A stretch of 64,000 bases of DNA, taken from assembly GCF_014197035.1 (NCBI RefSeq), contig NZ_JACIEU010000002.1:248001-312000 (forward strand). The letters are read 5' to 3'. Shown piece by piece: positions 16,685-25,009 of the stretch. The notes below the pieces were generated by a model, which saw only the letters and a program-made list of their open reading frames with translations, had not been told where the DNA came from and ran no database searches. A program made the translations under genes and the position numbers. The first letter of the stretch is position 1. The number at the start of each line of letters is the position of its first letter. This stretch comes from Sphingobium scionense (lineage in GTDB: Bacteria > Pseudomonadota > Alphaproteobacteria > Sphingomonadales > Sphingomonadaceae).

Positions 16685-17614
16685 TCAATGCTTCTTGAAC
16701 AGATGCAGCACGGCAACGATGATGCCGCCGATCACCAGCCCGACGATGCCTGCGCCGATCGCATTCACCAGCCAGTCGACCACCGGGGCGATCGCAGGCA
16801 CGGCATGGGCTGCACCTTGCGCCAGATGATGGATGGTGCCGGGGATCAGATCCCAATGAAATTCGTGCAGGCCATGAACGATCAGGCCGCCGCCGACCCA
16901 CAGCATCGCCGCCGTGCCAACGACGCCCAGCACGCTCATCACGACCGGCATCGCCTTCACCATGCCGCGGCCGATGGCGCGGGTGACGGCCGCACTGCGC
17001 TCCGCAAGGTGCAGGCCGATATCATCCATCTTCACGATCAGGCCGACGACGCCATAGACGCCCGCCGTGATGCCGATGGCGACGACGACCAGGATGATCG
17101 CCTGTTCCCAGATCGGCTCGCTGGCCACCGTGCCGAGCGCGATCGCCATGATTTCACCCGACAGGATGAAATCGGTGCGGATCGCGCTGGCGACTTTCTG
17201 GTCCTCCAGTTCCTTGGACGTCAATGTCGCGGCGGCATCTGCCACTTCGTCATGGCCACCCTGGATCGCTTCCAGCAGCTTTTCTGCGGCCTCGAAGCAG
17301 AGGAATGCACCGCCCAGCATCAGCAGCGGCGGCAGTAGCCAGGGGGCAAAGGCGCTGAGCGCCAGCGCGGCTGGCAGCAAGAACAGCAGCTTGTTGCGCA
17401 GCGATCCCCGCGCGATCTTCCAGATGATCGGCAGTTCGCGGTCGGGTGTCAGGCCCATGACATAATTGGGCGTGACGGCAGTATCGTCGATGACGACGCC
17501 GGCGGCCTTGGTACCGGCCTTGCCGGCCGCAGCGGCGACGTCATCCAGCGACGTGGCCGCCATCTTGGCGATACCGGCGACGTCGTCGAGCAACGCGATC
17601 AGACCCGAAGGCAT
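16685..17614 (-). CDS. DUF808 family inner-membrane protein (YedI-like)
   Basis: A 309-residue polytopic membrane protein of the DUF808/YedI family. The N-terminus MPSGLIALLDDVAGIAKMAA and the following DDTAVTPNYVMGLTPDRELP are hallmark sequences, and about six hydrophobic segments follow, with an EFHWDLIPG-like loop near the C-terminus. Length is typical. The biochemical role of the family is unknown. AGGGGAA precedes the ATG. A 19-bp palindrome lies just upstream at 17638-17656 and may be an operator. Confidence 0.88.
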   Translation of the reverse strand: MPSGLIALLDDVAGIAKMAATSLDDVAAAAGKAGTKAAGVVIDDTAVTPNYVMGLTPDRELPIIWKIARGSLRNKLLFLLPAALALSAFAPWLLPPLLMLGGAFLCFEAAEKLLEAIQGGHDEVADAAATLTSKELEDQKVASAIRTDFILSGEIMAIALGTVASEPIWEQAIILVVVAIGITAGVYGVVGLIVKMDDIGLHLAERSAAVTRAIGRGMVKAMPVVMSVLGVVGTAAMLWVGGGLIVHGLHEFHWDLIPGTIHHLAQGAAHAVPAIAPVVDWLVNAIGAGIVGLVIGGIIVAVLHLFKKH

Positions 17615-17637
17615 GGTTGAATAATTCCCCTGTTGAA

Positions 17638-17656
17638 ACGGACGGATATCGTCCGT
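17638..17656. promoter_or_regulatory. palindrome upstream of DUF808 gene
   Basis: ACGGACG-GATAT-CGTCCGT, perfect 7-bp arms, lies 24-42 bp upstream of the DUF808 start and after the stop of the gene behind it. It could be an operator or a small terminator hairpin. Confidence 0.35.
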
Positions 17657-17732
17657 GCGCGCTTCTTAATGCGCGGGCAGGGTATGGGCAATGGAGCGAT
17701 GATTGCCGGTTCGTGACCGGGCGTCGGCTATA

Positions 17733-17975
17733 TCAGTAATTGCCCGGCGGATCACTCGCGGGGAAGGATTCGTCGGACTGTTCGTCGATCATGTCCCAAT
17801 CGCTGTCTCCCGTCTGCGGGCCGGCGTCGCGAACGATGCCCGATGAGCCGACCGGGCCGCGATCGTCCACATCCTTGGGATCGGCGTTGCAATCCGTCGC
17901 GGACCGGTCCTTCAGGCTTTTCCAGGCGACGGCGCCCAGTCCGGTCAGAAAGGCCAGTTTCAACAATCCCTTCAT
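17733..17975 (-). CDS. small hypothetical protein with acidic DESFPASDPP tail
   Basis: An 80-residue protein with one N-terminal hydrophobic helix (MKGLLKLAFLTGLGAVAWKSL) followed by a polar tail ending DEQSDESFPASDPPGNY. The DESFPASDPP ending is a motif I recall from many small alphaproteobacterial hypothetical proteins of unknown role. Its ATG overlaps the TGA of the upstream gene by 4 bp, so the two are translationally coupled. Membrane anchoring is likely; function unknown. Confidence 0.7.
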   Translation of the reverse strand: MKGLLKLAFLTGLGAVAWKSLKDRSATDCNADPKDVDDRGPVGSSGIVRDAGPQTGDSDWDMIDEQSDESFPASDPPGNY

Positions 17976-18331
17976 GGTGCTTCCTTTGGCGGGCTGTGCA
18001 GATGGACCCATTTGGCAGCGTCTTGGTCGATGGCTTCGGGGGGCAGGCGAATTTCGCCCTCCTCGTCTGCACTGCCGGAATGATCCTCGTCGGCGCCGGT
18101 CATGCCGGGTGGGAAGATGGTCCAGCGTTGCTGCAGGGCAGTATCGATCATCGCCTGCCAGGCGGTAACGTCCCCTGTCTCGCGCATCGCCGGATCGGGT
18201 TCCTTGAGCAGCGCCAATATGCTGGCGGCATCCTCTACCCAATAGGGCCAGTTATGCGTTGCGCCGGCGGCCAGATGCCGGGCGAGGCGCTCAAGCAGGG
18301 TGCGTTGATCCATGACGTCCGGAACGTTCAT
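17972..18331 (-). CDS. hypothetical protein
   Basis: A 119-residue soluble protein (MNVPDVMDQRTLLERLARHL onwards) with HNWPYWVEDAASILALL and an acidic centre, DEDHSGSADEEGEIRLPPEA. GGAGAG precedes the ATG at a good distance. The stop codon overlaps the start of the following 80-residue protein. I do not recognise the family; no catalytic motif is evident. Confidence 0.7.
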   Translation of the reverse strand: MNVPDVMDQRTLLERLARHLAAGATHNWPYWVEDAASILALLKEPDPAMRETGDVTAWQAMIDTALQQRWTIFPPGMTGADEDHSGSADEEGEIRLPPEAIDQDAAKWVHLHSPPKEAP

Positions 18332-18435
18332 GGCGACTCTCCGTTCCTCATCTTCTCGTGTCGCAACCTAATGGCGATCGAACGGAAATGCCCCTCGGGA
18401 TTTGAACCGATATGGCGCAGAAAAAGGAGGCAGGC

Positions 18436-18705
18436 ATGCCACGAGGCGACAAGGGCCGTTACACCGACAAGCAGAAACGCAAGGCTGCGCATATCGCCGA
18501 AAGCTATGAAGGGCGTGGTGTGTCGCATGACGAGGCGGAGGCGCGGGCCTGGGCGACGGTGAACAAGGATTCGGGCGGCGGAAACCTGTCGGGATCGGGG
18601 CGGGGCAAGCCCGACAGCCATGCCGCCGAGCGGCGCAAGGCTGCGGATCGATCGGCCGCGGCGAAGAAGGGCTGGGAAACGCGCCGCCACCGGGCGCAGG
18701 GCTGA
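18436..18705 (+). CDS. small basic conserved protein
   Basis: An 89-residue, strongly basic protein (MPRGDKGRYTDKQKRKAAHI then EARAWATVNKDSGGGNLSGSG and KKGWETRRHRAQ). The pattern of a KQKRKAAHIAE-type helix, WATVNK and a C-terminal KKGWETRR is common in small proteins annotated as plasmid-stabilisation or stress-related in alphaproteobacteria, from memory. The start at 18436 is fixed by AGGAGG six bases upstream; an in-frame ATG at 18412 is less favoured. Nucleic-acid binding is plausible from charge alone, but not shown. Confidence 0.72.
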   Translation: MPRGDKGRYTDKQKRKAAHIAESYEGRGVSHDEAEARAWATVNKDSGGGNLSGSGRGKPDSHAAERRKAADRSAAAKKGWETRRHRAQG

Positions 18706-18707
18706 AA

Positions 18708-19613
18708 TCAGGGCGAGAAGATATCGCCGTTGCTGAAATGGGCGGCGAGATGATCGATCCAGGCCCGCACCAGCGGCGGCAGCCCGGTGCGGGTGGTGAA
18801 GACGAGGTGGACGATCCCCTCCTGCGCCTGCCATTCGGGGAAAGGCAGTGCCAAGGCGCCCGAGCGCAGGTCGGCCATGCAGACATGATCGGGCAGCAAT
18901 GCCACGCCCAGTCCGGCAATGGCGGCGCGGCGGATGGTCTCGAAATCGCCGCAGCTCAGGCGCGGATGATGCTCGATCACCCGTGCCGCACCATCGGGGC
19001 CTTCGAGATGCCAGCTCACCGCGCCATCCTCCCCCGATGAACTGAGCGTCGGCAGGGTTGGCAGGGCATCGATGTCCTGTCCTGCCATCTGATTGGCCAG
19101 CGCGGGGCTGGCGACCAGGATACGGCGGCTGCGCGCCAGGGTGCGCATGGTCAGTTCCGCATCGGTGTCCAGCCGGATGCGCACGCGGAGGGCGACGTCG
19201 ATCCGCTCGCCGATGAGGTCGACGGGGCGATCGACCGCGACGATCTGGACATGGCCCTTGGGATAGAGCGTCAGGAAATCGGGCAATATGGCGGCGACGA
19301 ACGGGGTGAGGCCGGTCGGGCAGGAAAAGCGCACAGTGCCCCTGGGTTCGCTGAGGCTGGATTCGACCAGCGCTTCTGCGCGTTCCGCGGCGGCCACGGC
19401 GATGCGGCACTGGTCATAGACCGACAAGCCGAGCTCGGTGACCCGGAACCGGCGGGAGGAGCGTTCGATCAGTCGCACGCCCAGTCGCTGTTCCAGCTCC
19501 GCAACCCGTCGGCTGAGCTTCGACTTTGGCAGGCGCAGCGCCCGGCCGGCGGCGGCAAATCCGCCATGGGTCACGACCGCCGCGAACAGACGAAGATCAT
19601 TCATATCCTGCAT
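18708..19613 (-). CDS. LysR family transcriptional regulator
   Basis: A 301-residue LysR regulator. The winged helix-turn-helix is at residues 4-62 (LRLFAAVVTHGGFAAAGRAL to RVTELG), followed by the substrate-binding domain beginning SEPRGTVRFSCP. It is divergent from an SDR gene with 123 bp between them, and that gap holds GAAC/GTTC inverted repeats, so the SDR is the probable target. Two in-frame ATGs (19613, 19604) are possible starts; neither has a decisive Shine-Dalgarno. Confidence 0.9.
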   Translation of the reverse strand: MQDMNDLRLFAAVVTHGGFAAAGRALRLPKSKLSRRVAELEQRLGVRLIERSSRRFRVTELGLSVYDQCRIAVAAAERAEALVESSLSEPRGTVRFSCPTGLTPFVAAILPDFLTLYPKGHVQIVAVDRPVDLIGERIDVALRVRIRLDTDAELTMRTLARSRRILVASPALANQMAGQDIDALPTLPTLSSSGEDGAVSWHLEGPDGAARVIEHHPRLSCGDFETIRRAAIAGLGVALLPDHVCMADLRSGALALPFPEWQAQEGIVHLVFTTRTGLPPLVRAWIDHLAAHFSNGDIFSP

Positions 19614-19619
19614 ATCATT

Positions 19620-19676
19620 GTTCTAATTATGGAACGATGGATGTCAATTTTGCTGTCTACAGCGAAAATCGTTCCA
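19620..19676. promoter_or_regulatory. LysR-SDR intergenic binding sites
   Basis: Two nested elements are visible. GTTC-N8-GAAC (19620-19635) has the size of a LysR recognition site. TGGAACGAT (19630-19638) is repeated in inverse as ATCGTTCCA (19668-19676). The three half-sites on one side of the helix fit a LysR tetramer that covers the divergent promoters. Confidence 0.5.
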
Positions 19677-19736
19677 GGATTATTTCCAATGACACAGGCA
19701 GTGCAGGGTGCATCGCCGGACAGAAAGGAAATGATC

Positions 19737-20489
19737 ATGGCACGCAAATTGGAAAACAAGGTCGCGGTGGTGACCGGCGGGACGACCGGCATTGGCCTGG
19801 GTATCGCGCAGGAACTGGCCGAAGCAGGGGCCAGGCTGTTCATCGCCGGCCGACGGCAGGAGGAACTGGACGCGGCGGTCCGCACCATTGGCCATGGCGC
19901 CGTCGGGGTGCAGGGCGACGTGACCCAGTTCGCCGATCTCGATCGCCTCTATGATGTCGTGCAGCAGCATGGCGCCCAGATCGACATATTGGTCGCCAAT
20001 GCCGGCGGCGGCAGCTTCCAGCCGATCGGCGCCATTACCGAGGAGGAGTTCGATCGCACCTTCGGCCTGAATGTGAAGGCGACGCTGTTTACGGTGCAGA
20101 AGGCGCTGCCGCTGCTGCGCGACGGGGCTTCGATCATCCTGACCGGATCGACGGAGTCGGTGCGCGCGCTGCCGGCGTTCAGCGTCTATGGTGCGACCAA
20201 GGCGGCGATTCGCAATTTTGCGCGCCACTGGATACTGGACCTCAAGGACCGGCATATCCGGGTCAACACGATCGCGCCGGGCGCCACCCGCACGCCGGGG
20301 CTACAGGGACTGGCTGCTGACGACGCGGAATGGCAGGCGCTGGAAGGTGGTCTGGCGGCGCAAATCCCGCTCGGCCGGCTGGCCGACCCGCGCGAGATCG
20401 GCAAGGCGGCGGCTTTCCTTGCCTCCGACGACGCCAGCTATGTCAACGGCGTCGAACTGTTCGTCGATGGCGGCTTCGCGCAGATCTGA
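19737..20489 (+). CDS. SDR family oxidoreductase
   Basis: A 250-residue classical short-chain dehydrogenase. The cofactor motif TGGTTGIG is at 13-20, NAGGG follows, and the catalytic residues are the serine region LTGSTESV with YGATKAA supplying Tyr and Lys. The sequence continues RVNTIAPGATRTPG and ends VNGVELFVDGGFAQI, as in 3-oxoacyl-ACP reductase-like SDRs with loose substrate specificity. GGAA six bases before the ATG at 19737 favours that start over the ATG at 19731. Regulation by the divergent LysR is likely. This LysR/SDR arrangement is common and often responds to electrophiles or aromatic compounds. Confidence 0.88.
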   Translation: MARKLENKVAVVTGGTTGIGLGIAQELAEAGARLFIAGRRQEELDAAVRTIGHGAVGVQGDVTQFADLDRLYDVVQQHGAQIDILVANAGGGSFQPIGAITEEEFDRTFGLNVKATLFTVQKALPLLRDGASIILTGSTESVRALPAFSVYGATKAAIRNFARHWILDLKDRHIRVNTIAPGATRTPGLQGLAADDAEWQALEGGLAAQIPLGRLADPREIGKAAAFLASDDASYVNGVELFVDGGFAQI

Positions 20490-20515
20490 GCCGCGTCCGC
20501 TCTCTTCAAGGCAAC

Positions 20516-20546
20516 AAAAAAGCCGCCCGGTGACGGGCGGCTTTTT
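20516..20546. terminator. bidirectional intrinsic terminator
   Basis: AGCCGCCCG-GTGA-CGGGCGGCT with A-run before and T-run after, between the convergent SDR and rplI genes. It can serve both strands. Confidence 0.9.
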
Positions 20547-20567
20547 CGTTTTTCAGAGCGAAGAGGC

Positions 20568-21164
20568 TCAGGCTTCTTCGGCCGGGGCTTCTTCCGCCTC
20601 GACGGCGATTTCGCCCGGCTCGGCGTTCGGATCATAATCCTCGGTGAAGCCGCTCTCGTCCTTTTCGAACAGGTCGGCCATCACGTCCACGCCCTGCGAC
20701 TGCAGTTCGGCTTCTTCCGGCGAGCGCGCAACGTTCACCGTGATGGTGACGGCGACTTCCGGATGCAGCGCGACCTTGACGTCGAAGACGCCCAGGGTCT
20801 TGATCGGGCGTTCCAGCACGACCATCGCCTTGGAGACGTTGGTGATGCCATCAGCATGCAGCGCGTCGACGATGTCGCGAACGGCAACCGAACCGTAGAG
20901 CGCGCCGGCGTTCGACGACTGGCGGATCAGGACGATCTGCGTGCCGTTGACGCCCTCGGCAGCCGTCTCGGCGTCCGAGCGGCGAGCCGCGTTGTCGGCT
21001 TCGATCTTCGCGCGGTTGGCTTCGAAGACCTTCTTGTTGGCGGCGTTCGAACGAAGCGCCTTCTTGTTGGGCAGCAGGAAGTTACGGGCATAGCCGTCCT
21101 TCACGGTGACGATGTCGCCGATCGCGCCCAGCTTCTCGATACGCTCGAGCAGGATGATTTCCAT
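20568..21164 (-). CDS. rplI: 50S ribosomal protein L9
   Basis: A 198-residue L9 that binds 23S rRNA domain V at the base of the L1 stalk. The N-terminal domain MEIILLERIEKLGAIGDIV and VKDGYARNFLLPNKKAL is unmistakable. It exceeds the Escherichia coli protein (149) by about 50 residues because of an acidic, Ala/Glu-rich C-terminal tail (FTEDYDPNAEPGE to EEAPAEEA). It closes the rpsF-rpsR-rplI operon. Confidence 0.97.
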   Translation of the reverse strand: MEIILLERIEKLGAIGDIVTVKDGYARNFLLPNKKALRSNAANKKVFEANRAKIEADNAARRSDAETAAEGVNGTQIVLIRQSSNAGALYGSVAVRDIVDALHADGITNVSKAMVVLERPIKTLGVFDVKVALHPEVAVTITVNVARSPEEAELQSQGVDVMADLFEKDESGFTEDYDPNAEPGEIAVEAEEAPAEEA

Positions 21165-21178
21165 GGGTATCTACTCCC

Positions 21179-21403
21179 TTACTTCACGATGTAGGGCAGG
21201 AGGCCCAGGTGACGGGCGCGCTTGATGGCCTGGGCCAGCTCACGCTGCTTCTTGGCCGAAACGGCCGTGATGCGGCTGGGGACGATCTTGCCGCGCTCGG
21301 ACACGAAGCCCTGCAGCAGACGGACGTCCTTATAATCGATCTTCGGCGCATCCTTGGCGGCGAAGGGGCAGCTCTTGCGGCGGCGGAAAAACGGGCGTGC
21401 CAT
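21179..21403 (-). CDS. rpsR: 30S ribosomal protein S18
   Basis: A 74-residue S18 ([20 protein letters not shown] and [20 protein letters not shown]) that pairs with S6 on the small-subunit platform. It lies between rpsF and rplI with 13-bp and 14-bp gaps, the conserved operon order. Confidence 0.97.
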   Translation of the reverse strand: MARPFFRRRKSCPFAAKDAPKIDYKDVRLLQGFVSERGKIVPSRITAVSAKKQRELAQAIKRARHLGLLPYIVK

Positions 21404-21416
21404 GTTTCAGATCTCC

Positions 21417-21842
21417 TTATTCGGCAGCCGGGGCGGCTTCTTCGCGGTCGCGGCGCGGGCCACGATCTTCGCGAGGACCACGGGGGCCGCGATCACCACG
21501 ATCGCCGCGCTCCGAACGCTCCTGCTTGCGCATCATCACCGACGGACCGGTTTCCAGCTCTTCGACCTTGATGGTCATGTAGCGGATGATGTCTTCGTTG
21601 ATCTGGGTCTGACGCTCCAGCTCGGCAATCACGTTGCCCGGGGCGTCGATGTTCAGCATGACGTAGTGCGCCTTGCGGTTCTTGGCGATCTTATACGCGA
21701 GCGAACGCAGGCCCCAGGTCTCGACCTTGGTCACCTTGCCTTCATTTTCCTCGACGATCTTGGTGGCGGTTTCCGCCAGAGCGTCCACCTGCGCCTGTGC
21801 CAGATCCTGGCGCGCAAGGAACACATGCTCGTAAAGAGCCAT
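21417..21842 (-). CDS. rpsF: 30S ribosomal protein S6
   Basis: A 141-residue S6 starting [20 protein letters not shown] and carrying [20 protein letters not shown] 30-residue Arg/Gly/Asp-rich tail ([16 protein letters not shown]) extends the protein beyond the usual 95-residue fold, as in several alphaproteobacteria. GAGG precedes the ATG; 13 residues that read in frame upstream are not part of S6. It is the first gene of the S6-S18-L9 operon, which is usually repressed by free S6:S18 through the rpsF leader, though I could not identify that leader motif here. Confidence 0.96.
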   Translation of the reverse strand: MALYEHVFLARQDLAQAQVDALAETATKIVEENEGKVTKVETWGLRSLAYKIAKNRKAHYVMLNIDAPGNVIAELERQTQINEDIIRYMTIKVEELETGPSVMMRKQERSERGDRGDRGPRGPREDRGPRRDREEAAPAAE

Positions 21843-22088
21843 GGGTATTGCCTCATCTGTTGGCCGATCGCTGACGCCCACCCCATGTGGAACGCCCCTC
21901 CGGCTGTCGTCTCAAGCATTCGAAATCGTCCGACGTCCGAATCCGGGGCCGAGCGAAGGCGCGCCTATGACGGAAAAGCGGGGGAAAGGCAAGCGGCATC
22001 GGTGCAGATACGGGCGGCAGCGGCCCTGCTTGCAGTCAGGCTTCACCTGTCTCTATCCTGCCCTCCAGAAAAAGAGAAGGAGAGACGG

Positions 22089-23492
22089 ATGGCGGTCGCG
22101 ATTGCGGCACTGGCGCTGATATTGCTGATGCTGGCGGCCTATCGCGGCATGAGTGTGATCCTGATGGCCCCATTGCTGGCGATGCTGGCGGTGTTTTTGA
22201 CCGATCCGGCGGCGGTGCCTACGGCCTTTTCCGGCCTGTTCATGGACAAGGTCGCCACGTTCCTGAAACTCTATTTCCCGGTCTTCCTGCTGGGTGCGCT
22301 GTTTGGCAAGCTGGTCGAGATATCGGGCTTTTCCCGTGCGATCGTGACGGCCGTGATCGGCTTTGTCGGCGCGGGGCGGGCGATCCCGGCGATCATGATC
22401 GTGACGGCGCTGCTGACCTATGGCGGCGTGTCGGTGTTCGTCGCGGTCTTTGCCGTCTATCCCTTCGCCGCCGAGATGTTCCGCCGCGCCGACATCCCCA
22501 AGCGGCTGGTGCCCGCGACCATCGGCCTTGGCGCGCTGACCTTCACCATGGATGCGCTGCCCGGCACGCCGCAGATTCAGAATGTCATTCCGGCCAGCTT
22601 CTTTGGCACCACCGCCTGGGCGGCGCCGGTGCTGGGCGTGATCGGATCGGTCGTGATCGCGGCGGCGGGCCTTGCCTATCTTAACTGGCGGCGCCGGGCG
22701 ATGGCGGCCGCGGGGGAAGGCTATGGCGCGCCCGAGACGCTGGTCAACGAACCTGATCGGCAGGAGGCGGCGGTGACCGTCCATCCGCTGGTCGCACTGC
22801 TGCCGCTGCTGGTGGTGGGGCTGGGCAATCTGGCGCTGACGTTGATAATCCCGCGCATCACCGGCGGGGCGGAGACGGTGAGCATTCGGCTGGCGGGGCT
22901 GCCCGATCCGGTGACAGCGAAAGTGACACAACAAGCAGCACTCTGGGCGGTGGAGGGGGCGCTGCTGATGGGCATCGCCACCATCCTGATCTTCGCTTTC
23001 CCGGTCGTGGCGCGGCGCTTTGCGGAAGGATCGAAGGCGGCGGTCGGCGGCGCCTTGCTGGCGGGGATGAACACGGCGGTCGAATATGGCTTTGGCGGGG
23101 TGATCGCGGCGCTGCCGGGTTTCCTGGTGGTGAAGGACGCGCTGAAGGCGGTGCCCAACCCGCTGATCAACGAAGCTATAACGGTGACAACTCTGGCCGG
23201 CATCACCGGATCGGCGTCGGGCGGGTTGTCGATCGCGCTGGCGGCGATGGCGGACCAGTTCGTGGCGGCGGGCGATGCGGCCGGTATCCCGCGCGAAGTG
23301 CTGCACCGGGTCGCGTCGATGGCATCGGGGGGCATGGACAGCCTGCCGCATAATGGCGCGGTCATCACCCTGCTGGCGGTGACGGGCCTCACCCATCGGC
23401 AGGCCTATAAGGACATATTCGCGCTGACGCTCATCAAGACCATGACCGTCTTCGTCGTGATCGCCGTTTATTATCTGACTGGCCTGGTCTGA
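22089..23492 (+). CDS. GntP family permease
   Basis: A 467-residue inner-membrane permease of the GntP family (gluconate and related hydroxy-acid:H+ symporters). It starts MAVAIAALALILLMLAAYRG and includes the conserved GALTFTMDALPGTPQIQN and YGGVSVFVAVFAVYPFAAE segments and about twelve hydrophobic helices. Substrate may be gluconate, another sugar acid or 3-hydroxybutyrate; context gives no help because neighbours are unrelated. GGAGAGAC precedes the ATG at 22089. A hairpin follows the stop. Confidence 0.88.
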   Translation: MAVAIAALALILLMLAAYRGMSVILMAPLLAMLAVFLTDPAAVPTAFSGLFMDKVATFLKLYFPVFLLGALFGKLVEISGFSRAIVTAVIGFVGAGRAIPAIMIVTALLTYGGVSVFVAVFAVYPFAAEMFRRADIPKRLVPATIGLGALTFTMDALPGTPQIQNVIPASFFGTTAWAAPVLGVIGSVVIAAAGLAYLNWRRRAMAAAGEGYGAPETLVNEPDRQEAAVTVHPLVALLPLLVVGLGNLALTLIIPRITGGAETVSIRLAGLPDPVTAKVTQQAALWAVEGALLMGIATILIFAFPVVARRFAEGSKAAVGGALLAGMNTAVEYGFGGVIAALPGFLVVKDALKAVPNPLINEAITVTTLAGITGSASGGLSIALAAMADQFVAAGDAAGIPREVLHRVASMASGGMDSLPHNGAVITLLAVTGLTHRQAYKDIFALTLIKTMTVFVVIAVYYLTGLV

Positions 23493-23497
23493 ACGCG

Positions 23498-23532
23498 AAA
23501 ACGCCCCGGAGCGGTGGCTCCAGGGCGCTTTT
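23498..23532. terminator. bidirectional terminator
   Basis: AAAACGCCCCGGAGC and GCTCCAGGGCGCTTTT pair with two mismatches around a GGTG loop, with A and T runs at the edges, between the convergent GntP and RcnB genes. Confidence 0.7.
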
Positions 23533-23547
23533 CAGGACATGGTGTGC

Positions 23548-23901
23548 TTAGCGGATGGCGCCGGCGACCACTGCGCCGATGATCCCGCTGGTGATGGCGA
23601 CCAGCACTGCGTCATTGCCCGAGCGGACCCAGTGATAGCCGCGCGGCGGGGCCGACAGGCGATAGCCGCGATAATTGTCGACGACCCGATAATTGCTTGC
23701 CTGGCGGCGGTCGAAGCGCTGGCCCTTGGCCCAGCGATGGTCGTTGCGCACGACCGTCTTCTTCTGGACGACGGTGCGGTGCGGCGTCTGCTTCACGACC
23801 CGGACGGTCTCGCGATGGGGCGCGGCCTGGGCCTGGGCGGTGACGATCGGGCTGGCGGCAACGGCGGTGGCGGCCAGGGCCAGGATGATCTTCTTGAACA
23901 T
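23548..23901 (-). CDS. RcnB family periplasmic protein
   Basis: A 117-residue exported protein: signal peptide MFKKIILALAATAVAASPIV to AQA, a basic region (HRTVVQKKTVVRNDHRW), then the RcnB-like core YRGYRLSAPPRGYHWVRSGN and DAVLVAITSGII. Such proteins are periplasmic and one Escherichia coli relative modulates nickel/cobalt export; here no metal transporter is adjacent, so the role is unassigned. The core motif resembles that at the C-terminus of the proline-rich protein at 12243-12893. AGGAG precedes the ATG. Confidence 0.82.
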   Translation of the reverse strand: MFKKIILALAATAVAASPIVTAQAQAAPHRETVRVVKQTPHRTVVQKKTVVRNDHRWAKGQRFDRRQASNYRVVDNYRGYRLSAPPRGYHWVRSGNDAVLVAITSGIIGAVVAGAIR

Positions 23902-24078
23902 GTCTTCACTCCTCTTGTTTCAATCGAGGGCGCCGCTTCCGGCGTCGAAGACAGAGATAGGCCGCGCTTGTCGCAAGCCTGTCCCAAGGGTGGGGCGAGT
24001 TTGTCGGAAATTGTATCAAAAGCCGATTTAACCTGAATATCGGTTCATAAATGGCGCTTTTTCAATATCTTGCGCGAC

Positions 24079-24795
24079 TCACAGCATCAGCGAGATGGCA
24101 TTGCCGAAATTGTGCAGCAGGATCGGCAGCAGCAGGCTGCCGGTGCGCAGGCGCAGCCAGACGGCGAGCAGCGAGGGGATGGCGGTGAGCGCCATCACGA
24201 CGGGATCGAAGCTGAAATGGCCGCCGGAATAGCCGAACGCATGGGCGAGGCCGAACAGGCCGCAGGACAGTAAGGCGCCCCAGCCCCAGTCGACGCCCAG
24301 GAAGCGGACCCGGCGGGTAAAGGCGCGATCGAGCGCGAAAAGCAGGATGCCGCGATAAAAGGGTTCTTCCTCCAGCCCCGGCATGGTGAGTTGAAAGGCG
24401 ATTTCCTCGGCACTGCTGGGATCATCGGGGAAATAGAGGGCGAGCGCGGTGAAGAAGGCGCAATAGAGCAGGGCGACGGGCAGGGCGGCGGTCAGGCTGC
24501 CGCGCGCCTGCTGAAGGGTGAGGCCGACCCGCTTCCAGCCGAAGGTAGGCAGGGATGCGATCAGCAAGGTGAGGATGAGAGCCAGCAACTTGCCCTGCCA
24601 GTTCCAGTCGGCGGCAGGGATCAGGTCGGGGATATGGCGATAGGCGCGGGTCAGCAGCGCGTCATTGGCAGCGACCAAAGCGGCGGCGACCAGCAGCCAG
24701 CCGGGGCGAAAGCGGCGCCGGTCGATCAGGCCGATCGCGCCGCCTGCGGCCAGCAGCAGCGCCAGCGTGCCGAGCAGGCCGATGACGCCGTTCAT
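24079..24795 (-). CDS. CPBP family intramembrane metalloprotease
   Basis: A 238-residue polytopic membrane protein of the CPBP (CAAX protease/bacteriocin-processing) family. Motif 1 is E143-E144-P-F-Y-R148 (LEEEPFYRGI), motif 2 the histidine in GLFGLAHAFGY, and motif 3 LLHNFGNAI near the C-terminus, so all active-site residues of the Rce1-like fold are there. Bacterial members cleave within the membrane or give self-immunity to peptides; the substrate here is unknown. It lies 28 bp behind the small exported protein on the same strand. Confidence 0.87.
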   Translation of the reverse strand: MNGVIGLLGTLALLLAAGGAIGLIDRRRFRPGWLLVAAALVAANDALLTRAYRHIPDLIPAADWNWQGKLLALILTLLIASLPTFGWKRVGLTLQQARGSLTAALPVALLYCAFFTALALYFPDDPSSAEEIAFQLTMPGLEEEPFYRGILLFALDRAFTRRVRFLGVDWGWGALLSCGLFGLAHAFGYSGGHFSFDPVVMALTAIPSLLAVWLRLRTGSLLLPILLHNFGNAISLML

Positions 24796-24823
24796 GCGCG
24801 CCGCTCCGGCGCGCGGCGGCGGC

Positions 24824-25000
24824 TCAGTCGGCGGAGGCGGGCAGGGGCGTGGCGGTGACGGTCATGCGGGCGAGCAGGATGGGATGATCCTTGCCCTCCA
24901 GCAATTGCGCCGTTTGCGGTGCCTGCGCGTCGGCAAAGGGGGTGAGGCTGACCCCGAGCAACAGTGCACTGCTGATGAGGCTGGCGGCGATCATCTTCAT
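24824..25000 (-). CDS. small exported protein, 58 residues, unknown
   Basis: A 58-residue protein with a typical signal peptide (MKMIAASLISSALLLGVSLT, then PFADAQA) and a short mature part that ends LLARMTVTATPLPASAD. I do not recognise it. The ATG at 25000 is preceded by GGAAGG at 9-nt spacing; this Shine-Dalgarno is buried in a strong hairpin (25010-25042), suggesting translational control. A further in-frame ATG at 25036 lies inside the hairpin and lacks a ribosome site. The CPBP protease gene follows 28 bp downstream. Confidence 0.6.
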   Translation of the reverse strand: MKMIAASLISSALLLGVSLTPFADAQAPQTAQLLEGKDHPILLARMTVTATPLPASAD

Positions 25001-25009
25001 GGAGGCATT

